Origin: Streptomyces sp. LX-29
GTDB taxonomy: Bacteria; Actinomycetota; Actinomycetes; Streptomycetales; Streptomycetaceae
DNA: 64,000 bases
Reading direction: 5' to 3'
Assembly (NCBI RefSeq): GCF_029541745.1
Contig: NZ_CP089746.1
Coordinates: 5,589,559 to 5,653,558, forward strand
The translations under genes and the position numbers were made by a program. Below the pieces are notes generated by a model that saw only the letters and a list, made by a program, of their open reading frames with translations, had not been told where the DNA came from and did no database searches. Below are positions 34,773 to 42,545 of the stretch, piece by piece (position 1 is the first letter of the stretch; the number at the start of each line of letters is the position of its first letter).

Positions 34773-35528
34773 GTGAACGAAGGACTGCGACGCGCCATGC
34801 TTCGATCCCGCGTAACGGATCGTCAGTTAGCCGAAAGCTGCGGCGTTGACATCAAGACCGTGGGCCGATGGATTACCGAGAGTGGGCGGGTACCTCGCGC
34901 CCGCCATCGGTGGGCTATCTGCGAGGCGCTCGGTGCAGACGAGGCGGCGCTATGGCCGGCAGCCACGCAGAAGGCCATCAAGATCGGCCCCGACCGCGAG
35001 ATCGTTTCCGTGTACCCGTATCGATCCAACTGTCCGGCCTCCTTGTGGCAATCACTGATCGCAGGGGCTGAACGGGAGCTGACGTTCGCGGGCTACACCA
35101 ACTATTTCTTGTGGCTCGAACAGGCCAGATTCGGTGCCACGCTGCGCCGCAAGGCATCCCGCGGGTGTCAGGTGCGCTTTCTGGTCGGCGACCCGGACAG
35201 CGAGCTCACGAAGTCTCGGGAAGATGACGAAGGAGTCGCCCTTTCGTTGTCGACGCGCATCCGGGTGACTCTCGCAGAATTGGAGAAGATCAAAGGGCAG
35301 CCGGGCATCGAGGCGAAGTACAGCAGCGGGCACGCACACCTGTCCGTTTTCCGCTTCGACGACGACATGATTGTCACGCCTTTGCTGACTCACAGCGTGG
35401 GTCACGATGCGCCCACGTTGCATTTGCGCCGCCGGCAGGACGATGGCATCTTTGATCGCTTCGCTTCACATGTAGAGGAACTGTGGGAGCGGGGCACGCC
35501 GGTGGGGGGAGAGGTGCGCGATGGGTAG
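34773..35528 (+). CDS. HTH regulator with DUF5919-like phospholipase-D-type domain, TTA codon
   Basis: 251 residues. The N-terminal XRE-type HTH (about 5-55) reads MLRSRVTDRQLAESCGVDIKTVGRWITESGRVPRARHRWAICEALG. The C-terminal domain (SLWQSLIAGAERELTFAGYTNYFLWLEQ... VRFLVGDPDSE... HLSVFRFDDDMIVTPL) matches the DUF5919/PLD-like pattern in regulators next to NUDIX genes. GTG 34773 has AGGGAG about 5 bases upstream. Codon 19 is TTA, predicting bldA dependence, and third-position GC is lower than in flanking core genes, suggesting transfer. Its stop overlaps the NUDIX start by 8 bases. Confidence 0.8.
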   Translation: MNEGLRRAMLRSRVTDRQLAESCGVDIKTVGRWITESGRVPRARHRWAICEALGADEAALWPAATQKAIKIGPDREIVSVYPYRSNCPASLWQSLIAGAERELTFAGYTNYFLWLEQARFGATLRRKASRGCQVRFLVGDPDSELTKSREDDEGVALSLSTRIRVTLAELEKIKGQPGIEAKYSSGHAHLSVFRFDDDMIVTPLLTHSVGHDAPTLHLRRRQDDGIFDRFASHVEELWERGTPVGGEVRDG

Positions 35529-35988
35529 GCGAGACTATGAGGGCGACCCCGATGCTCCGGCGGCGAACAGCCTGGTTCCCGCTGCTTCCGTGGTCGTCGT
35601 CGATGACTCGGGGAGCATCCTGCTTCAGCGTCGGCGCGACAACGACATGTGGGCGCTCCCCGGCGGCGTCATGAACATCGGTGAGTCACTGCCGGACTGT
35701 GCCGTCAGGGAGACGCGCGAAGAAACCGGGATCGATGTCGAGATCGTCGGCATCGTCGGAACATACACGAACCCTGGTCACGTCTTCGCCTATGACGACG
35801 GCGAAGTGCGGCAAGAATTCTCCATTTGCTTCCTGGCTCGACCCATCGGTGGGCACGTAGCCGTTTCCGACGAATCCACGGATGTGCGCTGGTTCGCGCC
35901 GGGAGAGATTGACGCGCTCCCCATGGTTCCGAGCATTCGAAAGCGCGTGGACGACTGGCGGAACGGAAACATGCCTGCTATTCGGTAG
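35521..35988 (+). CDS. NUDIX hydrolase
   Basis: 155 residues with a perfect Nudix box GX5EX7REUXEEXGU at Gly49-Ile71 (GGVMNIGESLPDCAVRETREETGI), which binds Mg2+ and hydrolyses nucleoside diphosphate-X bonds. Entry strand AASVVVVDDSGSILLQRRRDNDMWALPGG. GGAGAGG is 6 bases upstream of the ATG, inside the HTH gene. Co-expressed with the HTH-DUF5919-like regulator. The substrate is unknown; the pairing suggests clearing a nucleotide or signal sensed by the regulator. Confidence 0.9.
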   Translation: MGRRDYEGDPDAPAANSLVPAASVVVVDDSGSILLQRRRDNDMWALPGGVMNIGESLPDCAVRETREETGIDVEIVGIVGTYTNPGHVFAYDDGEVRQEFSICFLARPIGGHVAVSDESTDVRWFAPGEIDALPMVPSIRKRVDDWRNGNMPAIR

Positions 35989-36275
35989 CCGATACGGGTA
36001 GCCGCGGCGCCAGACAAGGGGCAGGGTGCGGTGGCAGTCGGGGTGGTCGACGTGCGGCCAGCCGACCGGGGCGTCGGTCACGGCGCCCTGCGCGGCGCGG
36101 GCCATGGCGGGCATCAGGCCGAGTCCGGGGCCGGCGGCGTCGGCGAGCGCCCGGCAGGCGTCGTCGAGCTCCCCCAGGGCGTGGTCGACCCGGCGCAGGA
36201 AGGCGGCGCCGTAGCGGTTGAGCCGTACCCGGCGGTCCTGCCGGTCGAACGGCGCGGCGCCCGCGAGCTTCCCCG
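35989..36275 (-). pseudogene. decayed LysR-family regulator
   Basis: One continuous minus-strand frame reads LAGAAPFDRQDRRVRLNRYGAAFLRRVDHALGELDDACRALADAAGP, characteristic of a LysR protein just after its HTH. It then jumps to a C-terminus-like segment, APVGWPHVDHPDCHRTLPLVWRRGYPY. The HTH, the central ligand domain and the final residues are missing, and no start codon with a ribosome site is present. The 5' break coincides with the 26-bp tandem repeat, the 3' break with the NUDIX stop. About 95 of roughly 300 residues remain. Confidence 0.7.
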
Positions 36276-36332
36276 GACTCGGACAGTCGCCGGTGTCCCC
36301 GGACTCGGACAGTCGCCGGTGTCCCCGGACTC
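36271..36332. repeat. 26-bp tandem repeat at the LysR remnant junction
   Basis: Two perfect 26-base copies (36271-36296 and 36297-36322) followed by a 10-base partial copy, each beginning CCCCGGACTCGG. The array joins the broken LysR gene to the end of the cupin gene and may be a footprint of the deletion. Confidence 0.85.
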
Positions 36333-36693
36333 AGCCGCCGGTGTCGCGGGAATCGCCGGGCGTCGGGCAGCCCGTCGTCGCCGTCACCGCCGTCAGCAGC
36401 ACCACCGAGTCCTGGACCGCCGTCAGCCCCTGCCGCTCCGGTGGGAGGCACTGCACCTGCCCGGCGATGAGGTCCTGCTGCCGGTCCCGGGTCGTCAGCC
36501 GGACATGGCCGTGCAGCACCTGCAGGCTGGCGGCGGGCGGCGCGTTGTGCTCGTCCAGCGCGGTCCCGGAGACCAACGCGATCACGCTCTGCCGCAGCGG
36601 CCCGCTGTGCAGGAAGAGATGGGCGCTGCGGCCGTGCGGGTCCTCCTTGGCCTGGTCCAGGTGGCGGCGGGCGAGCGTGGGGAGGTCGTCCAT
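36331..36693 (-). CDS. cupin-domain protein
   Basis: 120 residues with a compact beta-barrel cupin core: SVIALVSGTALDEHNAPPAASLQVLHGHVRLTTRDRQQDLIAGQVQCLPPERQGLTAVQDSVVLLTAV. The usual metal ligands are only partly present (EHN; GHV). ATG 36693 has GAGG 7 bases upstream. Such cupins are often paired with LysR regulators, consistent with the decayed LysR next door; it may have lost its regulator. Confidence 0.8.
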   Translation of the reverse strand: MDDLPTLARRHLDQAKEDPHGRSAHLFLHSGPLRQSVIALVSGTALDEHNAPPAASLQVLHGHVRLTTRDRQQDLIAGQVQCLPPERQGLTAVQDSVVLLTAVTATTGCPTPGDSRDTGG

Positions 36694-36800
36694 GGCTTAC
36701 CTCGGCTTGGCTGTTCGCTTCCGGACCGTCGGCGGCATGTCTCAATCGTCACCGGCTAGCGTGGTGCGCGCCAGTCGCGGACCGACGCAGCGGAGGACTC

Positions 36801-37124
36801 GTGCCGGACTTCCTGACCGTACTGACCACCACGGACAGCCCCGAGAAGGCCGAGGCGCTGGCGCGCGGGGCCGTGGAGGCGCGGGTGGCGGCGTGCGCGC
36901 AGATCAGCCAGCTGGTCACGTCCGTGTACCGGTGGCAGGGGATGGTGGAGACCGCCGCCGAGTGGCAGGTGCTGTTCAAGACGACCACGGCGCGGTACCC
37001 GGAGCTGGAGGCGTACGTCCGCCGGAACCACGACTACGACACGCCGGAGGTCATCGCCACGCCCGTCACCCACGGGAGCGAGGGGTACCTGGCGTGGGTG
37101 GTGGCGGAGACGTCGCCGAAGTGA
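36801..37124 (+). CDS. cutA: divalent-cation tolerance protein CutA
   Basis: 107-residue CutA1 trimer-forming protein related to PII folds. Motifs: VLTTTDSPEKAEALARGAVEARVAACAQI, YRWQGMVETAAEWQVLFKTTTARYPELEAYVRRNHDYDTPEVIATPV and YLAWV. GTG start with GGAGGA 4-5 bases upstream. Linked to copper/divalent-ion tolerance in E. coli; function in Streptomyces unproven. Confidence 0.93.
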   Translation: MPDFLTVLTTTDSPEKAEALARGAVEARVAACAQISQLVTSVYRWQGMVETAAEWQVLFKTTTARYPELEAYVRRNHDYDTPEVIATPVTHGSEGYLAWVVAETSPK

Positions 37125-37164
37125 CCCCGGCGCGGCCGGGTGTGCAGGGAGCGATCCGGCCCGG

Positions 37165-37902
37165 TCACCGGTCGAGCGCGAGCACGTCCGTGACGCCGTG
37201 CTCGCGCGGGCCGAGGAAGGTGGGATCCGGCTTGAAGGTCGCGTCGAGCGCGGCCTTCCCCGCCGCCACGATCTCCCGCAACCCGCCGTACTGCCAGGTC
37301 GCGTCGTTGGGCTCGCCGACCCCGACCCCGTACGCGTCGACCCCCGCCGCCTCGCACAGCGCCAGCGCTCGGCGGATATGGAAGCCCTGGCTCACCAGCA
37401 CCGCCTTGCGCACCCCGAAGATCCGCTGGGCGCGCACGCAGCTGTCCCAGGTGTCGAAGCCCGCGTAGTCGCTGACGATCCGCCGGTCCGGCACGCCGTG
37501 CTCGACGAGGTAGCTCCGCATCGCGCTCGGCTCGTCGTAGTCCCGCCGGCTGTTGTCCCCGGTCACCAGCACCGCGCGGACCTTGCCCCGCCGGTACAGC
37601 TCCGCCGCCGCGTCCAGCCGGTGCGCGAGGTACGGCGTCGGCCGGCCGGTGTACAGCCCCGCCCCGAACACCACCGCCACCGGGGCCGACGGCACGTCCG
37701 CCACCGTGCGCACCCGGTCGTCCGTGCTCAGCCGCAACCAGGTCGCCGGCAGCAGTCCCAGCACGCAGACCAGCACCACCACCTGGAACGCCTGCCGCTG
37801 CCCCCGCCGCGTCCGGGGCCACCGCGGCCGTATCCTCCGCACCCTCCGCAGCCCCGCCCGTACCCCGTCCCGCAGCGCCCCTGCCCCACCCACGCCTCGC
37901 AC
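37165..37902 (-). CDS. SanA/ElyC-like DUF218 membrane protein
   Basis: 245 residues. One N-terminal helix at about 39-56 (AFQVVVLVCVLGLLPATWL), then the DUF218 fold: PVAVVFGAGLYTGRPTPYLAHRLDAAAELYRRG, RAVLVTGDNSRRDYDEPSAMRSYLVEHGV, DYAGFDTWDSCVRAQRIFG and VSQGFHIRRALALCEAAGVDAYGV. Relatives (SanA, ElyC, YdcF) act in cell-envelope barrier function. GTG 37902 has GGAGG upstream. Stand-alone, convergent with cutA. Confidence 0.88.
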   Translation of the reverse strand: MRGVGGAGALRDGVRAGLRRVRRIRPRWPRTRRGQRQAFQVVVLVCVLGLLPATWLRLSTDDRVRTVADVPSAPVAVVFGAGLYTGRPTPYLAHRLDAAAELYRRGKVRAVLVTGDNSRRDYDEPSAMRSYLVEHGVPDRRIVSDYAGFDTWDSCVRAQRIFGVRKAVLVSQGFHIRRALALCEAAGVDAYGVGVGEPNDATWQYGGLREIVAAGKAALDATFKPDPTFLGPREHGVTDVLALDR

Positions 37903-38087
37903 CCGCCCCTCCGGATCCGCCGATCACGTCACCCGGTGCGACGTCGGGGGAGGGGGCGTGGTTGCCTCAGGTGTTCGACCAGACACCGCCGCGCCCCCAC
38001 TCTCCTCTCTCGATAGCCTGAATCACGTACGTCACAGAACCCGCGGCGTCCGCGCCGTTCGCGGAGCGCGCCAGAACGAGCAGGCAG

Positions 38088-39086
38088 GTGTCACCGACCG
38101 TGCCCCCGATACCCAAGGCAGAGCTGCACCTCCACATCGAGGGCACCCTGGAGCCGGAGCTGGCGTTCGCGCTGGCGGAGCGGAACGGGGTGGTGCTGCC
38201 GTACGCGACGGAGGACGAGCTGCGCGCGGCGTACTCGTTCGTCGACCTCCAGTCGTTCCTGGACCTCTACTACGCGCTCATGGCGGTGCTCCGCACCGAG
38301 CAGGACTTCGCGGACCTCGCCGACGCCTATCTCGCCCGCGCGCACCGGCAGGGGGTGCGGCACGCGGAGATCTTCTTCGACCCGCAGGCCCACACCTCGC
38401 GCGGGGTCGACATCGGCACGGTGATCGAGGGGCTCTCGGGCGCGCTGGACGCGGCGGAGGAGACGTACGGCATCACCACCCGGCTGATCATGTGCTTCCT
38501 GCGGGACGAGAGCGCCGAGTCGGCCCTGGAGACCTTCGAGGCGGCGCGGCCGTACCTGGACCGGATCACGGCTGTGGGGCTGGACTCGGCGGAGGTCGGA
38601 CACCCGCCGTCGAAGTTCCGCGAGGTGTACGCGCTGGCGCGGGAGGCCGGGCTGAAGTGCGTGGCGCACGCGGGGGAGGAGGGCCCGCCGGCGTACGTCT
38701 GGGAGGCGCTGGACGTCCTCAAGGTGGACCGGGTCGACCACGGGGTGCGCTGCCTGGAGGACGAGGCGCTGGTGGCACGACTGGTGGCGGAGCAGGTTCC
38801 GCTGACGGTCTGTCCGCTCTCCAACGTGCGGCTACGGGTCTACGACCGGCTGGCCGACCACCCGCTGCGCGCCATGCTCGACGCCGGCCTGCTGGTCACC
38901 GTCAACTCCGACGACCCTGCCTACTTCGGCGGCTACGTCGACGACAACTTCACCGCGGTGCGGGACGCGCTCGGACTGGACCAGGAGGCGCTGCGCACCC
39001 TCGCCCGCAACTCCTTCCACGCCGCCTTCTTGGAGAAGGACCTCCGCGCGGCGTACCTCAAGGAGGTCGACGCGCACCGCGGGTGA
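38088..39086 (+). CDS. adenine deaminase (adenosine-deaminase family, Aah1-type)
   Basis: 332-residue zinc TIM-barrel deaminase. Metal ligands in PKAELHLHIEGTLEP; HAGEEGPPAY; the catalytic region DRVDHGVRCLEDEALVARL; PLSNVRL; NSDDPAYFGGYV. The EIFFDPQAHTSRGV segment and the DSAEVGHPPSKF loop are those of the adenine deaminase (Aah1/ADE) subgroup rather than true adenosine deaminases, so adenine to hypoxanthine is the likely reaction. The stop codon merges directly into the minisatellite that follows. Confidence 0.87.
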   Translation: MSPTVPPIPKAELHLHIEGTLEPELAFALAERNGVVLPYATEDELRAAYSFVDLQSFLDLYYALMAVLRTEQDFADLADAYLARAHRQGVRHAEIFFDPQAHTSRGVDIGTVIEGLSGALDAAEETYGITTRLIMCFLRDESAESALETFEAARPYLDRITAVGLDSAEVGHPPSKFREVYALAREAGLKCVAHAGEEGPPAYVWEALDVLKVDRVDHGVRCLEDEALVARLVAEQVPLTVCPLSNVRLRVYDRLADHPLRAMLDAGLLVTVNSDDPAYFGGYVDDNFTAVRDALGLDQEALRTLARNSFHAAFLEKDLRAAYLKEVDAHRG

Positions 39087-39470
39087 GTAGCGACTGCGCG
39101 TGAGCCGCGACTGCGCGTGGGCCGCGCCCCGGGTGAGCCGCGCACGGGCGGGAGTCGGGCACGGTGCGTGGGTTGGGCGCCGGGCCGGGGTCGGGCACCG
39201 CGGGTGGGCCGGGTACCCCGGGTGAGGGGCGACCGCGCGTGAGTGGGCACTGCGGCTGAGTCGGGCCCGGTTGTGAGTTGCGCACCGCGCGGAGTCGCGT
39301 ACCGCGCGTGTGTCGGGCCTCGGGAGTGAGCCGGGCACCGCGCGTGAGCTGTGACCGCGGGAGCCGCGCACGGAGCGTGAGGCGCGACCACACGTGAGCC
39401 GCACACCGCGCGTGTGTCAGGCACCGCCCGTGTCAGGCACCGCGCGTGAGCCGCGGGTCGTACGGCGCCC
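39084..39470. repeat. degenerate 17-18 bp minisatellite, about 22 copies
   Basis: Successive units resemble GAGCCGCGCACCGCGCGT: for example gagccgcgactgcgcgt, gagtcgggcacggtgcgt, gagtcgcgtaccgcgcgt, gagccgggcaccgcgcgt and gagccgcacaccgcgcgt. The first unit grows directly out of the last codons and TGA of the deaminase gene (CACCGCGGGTGAG). Every unit carries TGAG or TGTG, so it is not coding in the plus frame. This is the largest non-genic stretch in the window (39087-39653). Confidence 0.85.
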
Positions 39471-39480
39471 GGGCCCACCG

Positions 39481-39550
39481 CCAGCCTGCCTGCCTGCCTG
39501 CCTGCCAGCCAGCCAGCCTGCCAGCCAGCCTGCCAGCCGGCCGGCTGGCC
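39481..39550. repeat. CTGC/CCAG tetranucleotide repeat
   Basis: A run of GCCT/GCCA tetramers: four consecutive CTGC units, then alternating CCAG and CTGC, ending in the palindrome GCCGGCCGGC. The 4-bp period makes it prone to slippage. It follows the minisatellite and precedes the chelatase gene by 100 bases. Confidence 0.9.
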
Positions 39551-39653
39551 CGGGCCGCGCCTCAGCGGCTCCGCTCCGCGCCTGTGAAGCGGGTGAAACC
39601 AAAGGTCATCCGCCCGCAACGGCGGGGCAACGCGCCGCTGACAGGCTCGGCAC

Positions 39654-40652
39654 ATGACGCCCACTCTGCTCGCCGTCGCGCACGGCAGCCGCGACCCGAA
39701 CGCGCTGCGGACCGTGACCCCGCTGCTGGAACGGGTCCGGCGGCTGCGGCCCGGCCTGCCGGTGCGGCTGGGGCACATCGAGCTCAACGAGCCGCTGCTC
39801 GGCGACGTCCTCGCCGGGCTGCGCGGCCAGGTCGTCCTCGTACCGCTGCTGTTGGGCCGGGGCCACCACGTCAAGGTCGACCTGCCCGCCGCGGCCCTCG
39901 CCGCCCCCCATCTGAGCGTGCGCGTCGCCGCCCCGCTCGGCCCCCACCCGCTCCTCGCCGAGGCCCTCGCCGCCCGGCTGGTCGAGGCCGGCTGGCCGCC
40001 GCTCGACCCGCCGGCCCCCGACCCGTCGACTCACGAGCAGGGGCTCTGCGGCCGGGACCTCTCCGGGCAGCCGCTCACCGACCCGTCGGCTCCCGAGCAG
40101 CCGATCTCCCGCCGGCCCTTCCCCGCGTCGCCCCGCTCCGGCCGACCGCTCCTCGGCCGGTCGCTGCTCGGTCCGAGCACCGTGCTCGCCGCGCGCCCCG
40201 CGGACCCCGGCCACCCCGCCCGCCGCGCGGCGGACCCGCACCGCACCGGTGTCGTGCTCGCCGCCGCCGGCTCGCGGGACCCGCACTCGGCCGAGGACAC
40301 CGGCCGCACGGCCGGCCTGCTCAGCGCGCGGCTCGGCGGGGTGCCGGTGCGGCCCGGCTACGCCTCCGCCACCGGACCCGGCGCACCCTCCGTCACCGAG
40401 GCGGTCGCCGCGCTGGCGGCGCGGGGGTGCCGGCGGGTCGCGGTCGCCGCGTACTTCACCGCCCCCGGTCGCTTCGCCGCCCAGTGTGCGGCGGAGGCCG
40501 CCGAGGCCGCCGCGGACCTCGGCATGTCCACCTCCGTCGCGGCCGCCCCGCTCGGCGACCAACGCGCCATGGCCCGCCTGGTGCTGCACCGGTACGAGCG
40601 GGCCCTGGTGTCTGCTCCGTTGTCACACCCGGCGGTTACTGTCGGTGTATGA
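39654..40652 (+). CDS. sirohydrochlorin chelatase (CbiX/SirB family) with internal low-complexity insert
   Basis: 332-residue class II chelatase inserting Fe2+ (or Co2+) into sirohydrochlorin for siroheme or cobalamin. Two chelatase halves: residues 1-115 (LLAVAHGSRDPNALRTVTPLLERVR, HIELNEP, VLVPLLLGRGHHVKVDLP) and 200-332 (GVVLAAAGSRDPHSAEDTGRTAGLLS). The catalytic His10 and the GHHVKVDLP ligand are kept in the first half. Residues 118-195 are a Pro/Ser/Arg-rich linker unusual for the family. Likely serves NirB. Ends in an ATGA overlap with dgt. Confidence 0.87.
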   Translation: MTPTLLAVAHGSRDPNALRTVTPLLERVRRLRPGLPVRLGHIELNEPLLGDVLAGLRGQVVLVPLLLGRGHHVKVDLPAAALAAPHLSVRVAAPLGPHPLLAEALAARLVEAGWPPLDPPAPDPSTHEQGLCGRDLSGQPLTDPSAPEQPISRRPFPASPRSGRPLLGRSLLGPSTVLAARPADPGHPARRAADPHRTGVVLAAAGSRDPHSAEDTGRTAGLLSARLGGVPVRPGYASATGPGAPSVTEAVAALAARGCRRVAVAAYFTAPGRFAAQCAAEAAEAAADLGMSTSVAAAPLGDQRAMARLVLHRYERALVSAPLSHPAVTVGV

Positions 40653-41989
40653 ACGGGACACCACCGACCGCACCCGACACCACGGCCGCCATGGGCGCCC
40701 CGGACGTCCCGGGATACCAGGCGTCAGACATCGAGCGGTGGGCCGTGGAGCCCGACAAGCGGCCCGGCCGCACCGCTTTCCAGCGTGACCGCGCGCGCGT
40801 GCTGCACTCCGCGGCGCTGCGCCGGCTGGCCGGGAAGACCCAGGTGGTCACGCCGGGATCGGCGGCCCACTCCTGGGACGCCTCACCGCGCACCCGGCTG
40901 ACCCACTCGCTGGAGTGCGCACAGGTGGGGCGGGAGCTGGGCGCCGCCCTCGGCTGCGACCCGGACCTGGTCGAGGTGGCCTGCCTCGCGCACGACCTCG
41001 GCCACCCGCCCTTCGGGCACAACGGCGAGCAGGCGCTGGACGAGGTCGCCGCGGACTGCGGCGGCTTCGAGGGGAACGCCCAGTCGCTGCGGCTGCTGGC
41101 CCGCCTCGAACCCAAGCGGTTCGTCGCCGACCCGGAAAGCGGCGAGCCGGTCAGCGTCGGCGTCAACCTCACCCGCGCCGCCCTGGACGCCGCCACCAAG
41201 TACCCCTGGCCGCGCGGTGGACATCCGGCCGACCCCGCCTCCCGGAAGTTCGGGGTCTACGAGGACGACCTGCCGGTCTTCGCCTGGTTCCGGGAGGGCG
41301 CCCCCGGCCACCGCACCTGCTTCGAGGCGCAGGTCATGGACTGGTCCGACGACGTCGCCTACTCGGTGCACGACGTCGAGGACGGGCTGCACGCCGGCCA
41401 CCTCGACCCGGCCTGCCTGCTGGCCGACCCCGAGCGGCGCGAGGTGTTCGCCGTCGCCGCGGTGCGGTACGCCCCCGGGGCCGACCCGCAGGAGCTCGCC
41501 GAGGCGCTGGACCGGCTGCTCGACCAGGAGTGGTGGCCGCACGGCTACGACGGCTCGGCGGTCGCCCAGGCCCGGCTCAAGGACGCGACCAGCCAGCTCA
41601 TCGGCCGGTTCTGCCTGGCCGCTGAGACCGCTACCCGCGCGGCGTACGGCCCCGGCCGCCTGACCCGCTACCGCGCGGAGCTGGTGGTGCCGCGCGCCAC
41701 CCGGCTGGAGTGCGCCGTGCTCAAGGCCGTGGCCGACCGCTATGTGATGCAGCGCGAGGACCAGGAGCTGCTCCGCGCCGAGCAGCGGGTGATCATCGCG
41801 GAGTTGGGCGAGGCGCTCATCGCCCGCGCCCCGGACGGGCTCGACCCCCAGTTCCGCGCGATCTTCAACCAGGCCGAGGCCGCGGGTGACGAGACGGCGC
41901 GGCTGCGTGCCGTCGTGGACCAGATCGCCGCCCTCACCGACGCCTCCGCCCGCTCCCTCCACGCCCGACTGGTGCGGCACCGACCGTGA
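40649..41989 (+). CDS. dgt: dNTP triphosphohydrolase (dGTPase-like)
   Basis: 446-residue HD-domain enzyme hydrolysing dNTPs to nucleoside and triphosphate. RTAFQRDRARVLHSAALRRLAGKTQV, then the HD ligands in TRLTHSLECAQVGRELG and ACLAHDLGHPPFGHNGEQALD, and a later metal Asp in VMDWSDDVAYSVHDVEDG. The ATG overlaps the chelatase stop (ATGA). TTACTGT just upstream might give an additional leaderless transcript. Two genes downstream lies DnaG, fitting a replication context. Confidence 0.9.
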   Translation: MNGTPPTAPDTTAAMGAPDVPGYQASDIERWAVEPDKRPGRTAFQRDRARVLHSAALRRLAGKTQVVTPGSAAHSWDASPRTRLTHSLECAQVGRELGAALGCDPDLVEVACLAHDLGHPPFGHNGEQALDEVAADCGGFEGNAQSLRLLARLEPKRFVADPESGEPVSVGVNLTRAALDAATKYPWPRGGHPADPASRKFGVYEDDLPVFAWFREGAPGHRTCFEAQVMDWSDDVAYSVHDVEDGLHAGHLDPACLLADPERREVFAVAAVRYAPGADPQELAEALDRLLDQEWWPHGYDGSAVAQARLKDATSQLIGRFCLAAETATRAAYGPGRLTRYRAELVVPRATRLECAVLKAVADRYVMQREDQELLRAEQRVIIAELGEALIARAPDGLDPQFRAIFNQAEAAGDETARLRAVVDQIAALTDASARSLHARLVRHRP

Positions 41990-42545
41990 CCGGGGGCCGC
42001 ACCCCACGGAATTTCGTGCGGTCGCGGCCCTTTGCCGGGTCCCGCGTGGCCCCGCCGGACTGCCTGGCGGGCCCGCGCCCGCCGAGACCCGCTCGCGCCG
42101 GCTCCAGCACATCGGCCGTGTGCTCGTCGGAGGCCCACCGGTCGGGAACGGCGGAACCCCGCGGAATCCCAGGGCACCCCGCGGGGACGCGCGGAACCCC
42201 GGGGACAGGCGCGGACACGTCGGGCCTGCCGGGACTCGTGCGGACTCCCGGGGACTCACGGGGCGTCCCCGGGACCCGCCGCCGGCCGGGGCGGAACCGA
42301 CGGACACCCGACGGACATCCAACGGACATTGCCCGGACATCCGAGGGGAGATCGACGCACGGACGAGCACGACGAAAAGCCCCGGGAGGGGCGGGCCGAG
42401 AGGGCTGGTGGGAGGCGTGATCGCTGGACCGTCCGGCGTACTGCCCCTTCCCGCATCCCGCTCGGTGCGGGACGCTCACCTAGGCGAAAAGTGACCAGTA
42501 GGTAGCGACAAGCAGACGTCCTGCTTGGCGGCGAGGAGGCAGCAA
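41990..42545. repeat. repeat-rich intergenic region before the ferredoxin reductase gene
   Basis: No gene is supported in these 556 bases. Two families of degenerate direct repeats are visible: CGGACAtCC-type units between about 42296 and 42345 (four copies), and GCGGAACCCCGCGG / CCCGGGGACTC-type units between about 42125 and 42285. The last 60 bases carry the promoter and GAGGAGG ribosome site of the next gene. Confidence 0.65.

Noticed and set aside
33432..36330. integrative element or prophage
   Set aside because: No integrase, transposase, terminal repeats or replication genes are present; the patch is better described as a cassette of unknown origin.
36271..36332. CRISPR-like array
   Set aside because: Repeats are directly adjacent with no spacers, only two full copies, and there are no cas genes.
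39084..39550. CRISPR or collagen-like coding repeat
   Set aside because: Units have no unique spacers and each contains a stop in the plus frame. The minus-strand frames read Arg/Ala-rich or AGWQAGWQ sequence with no start context.
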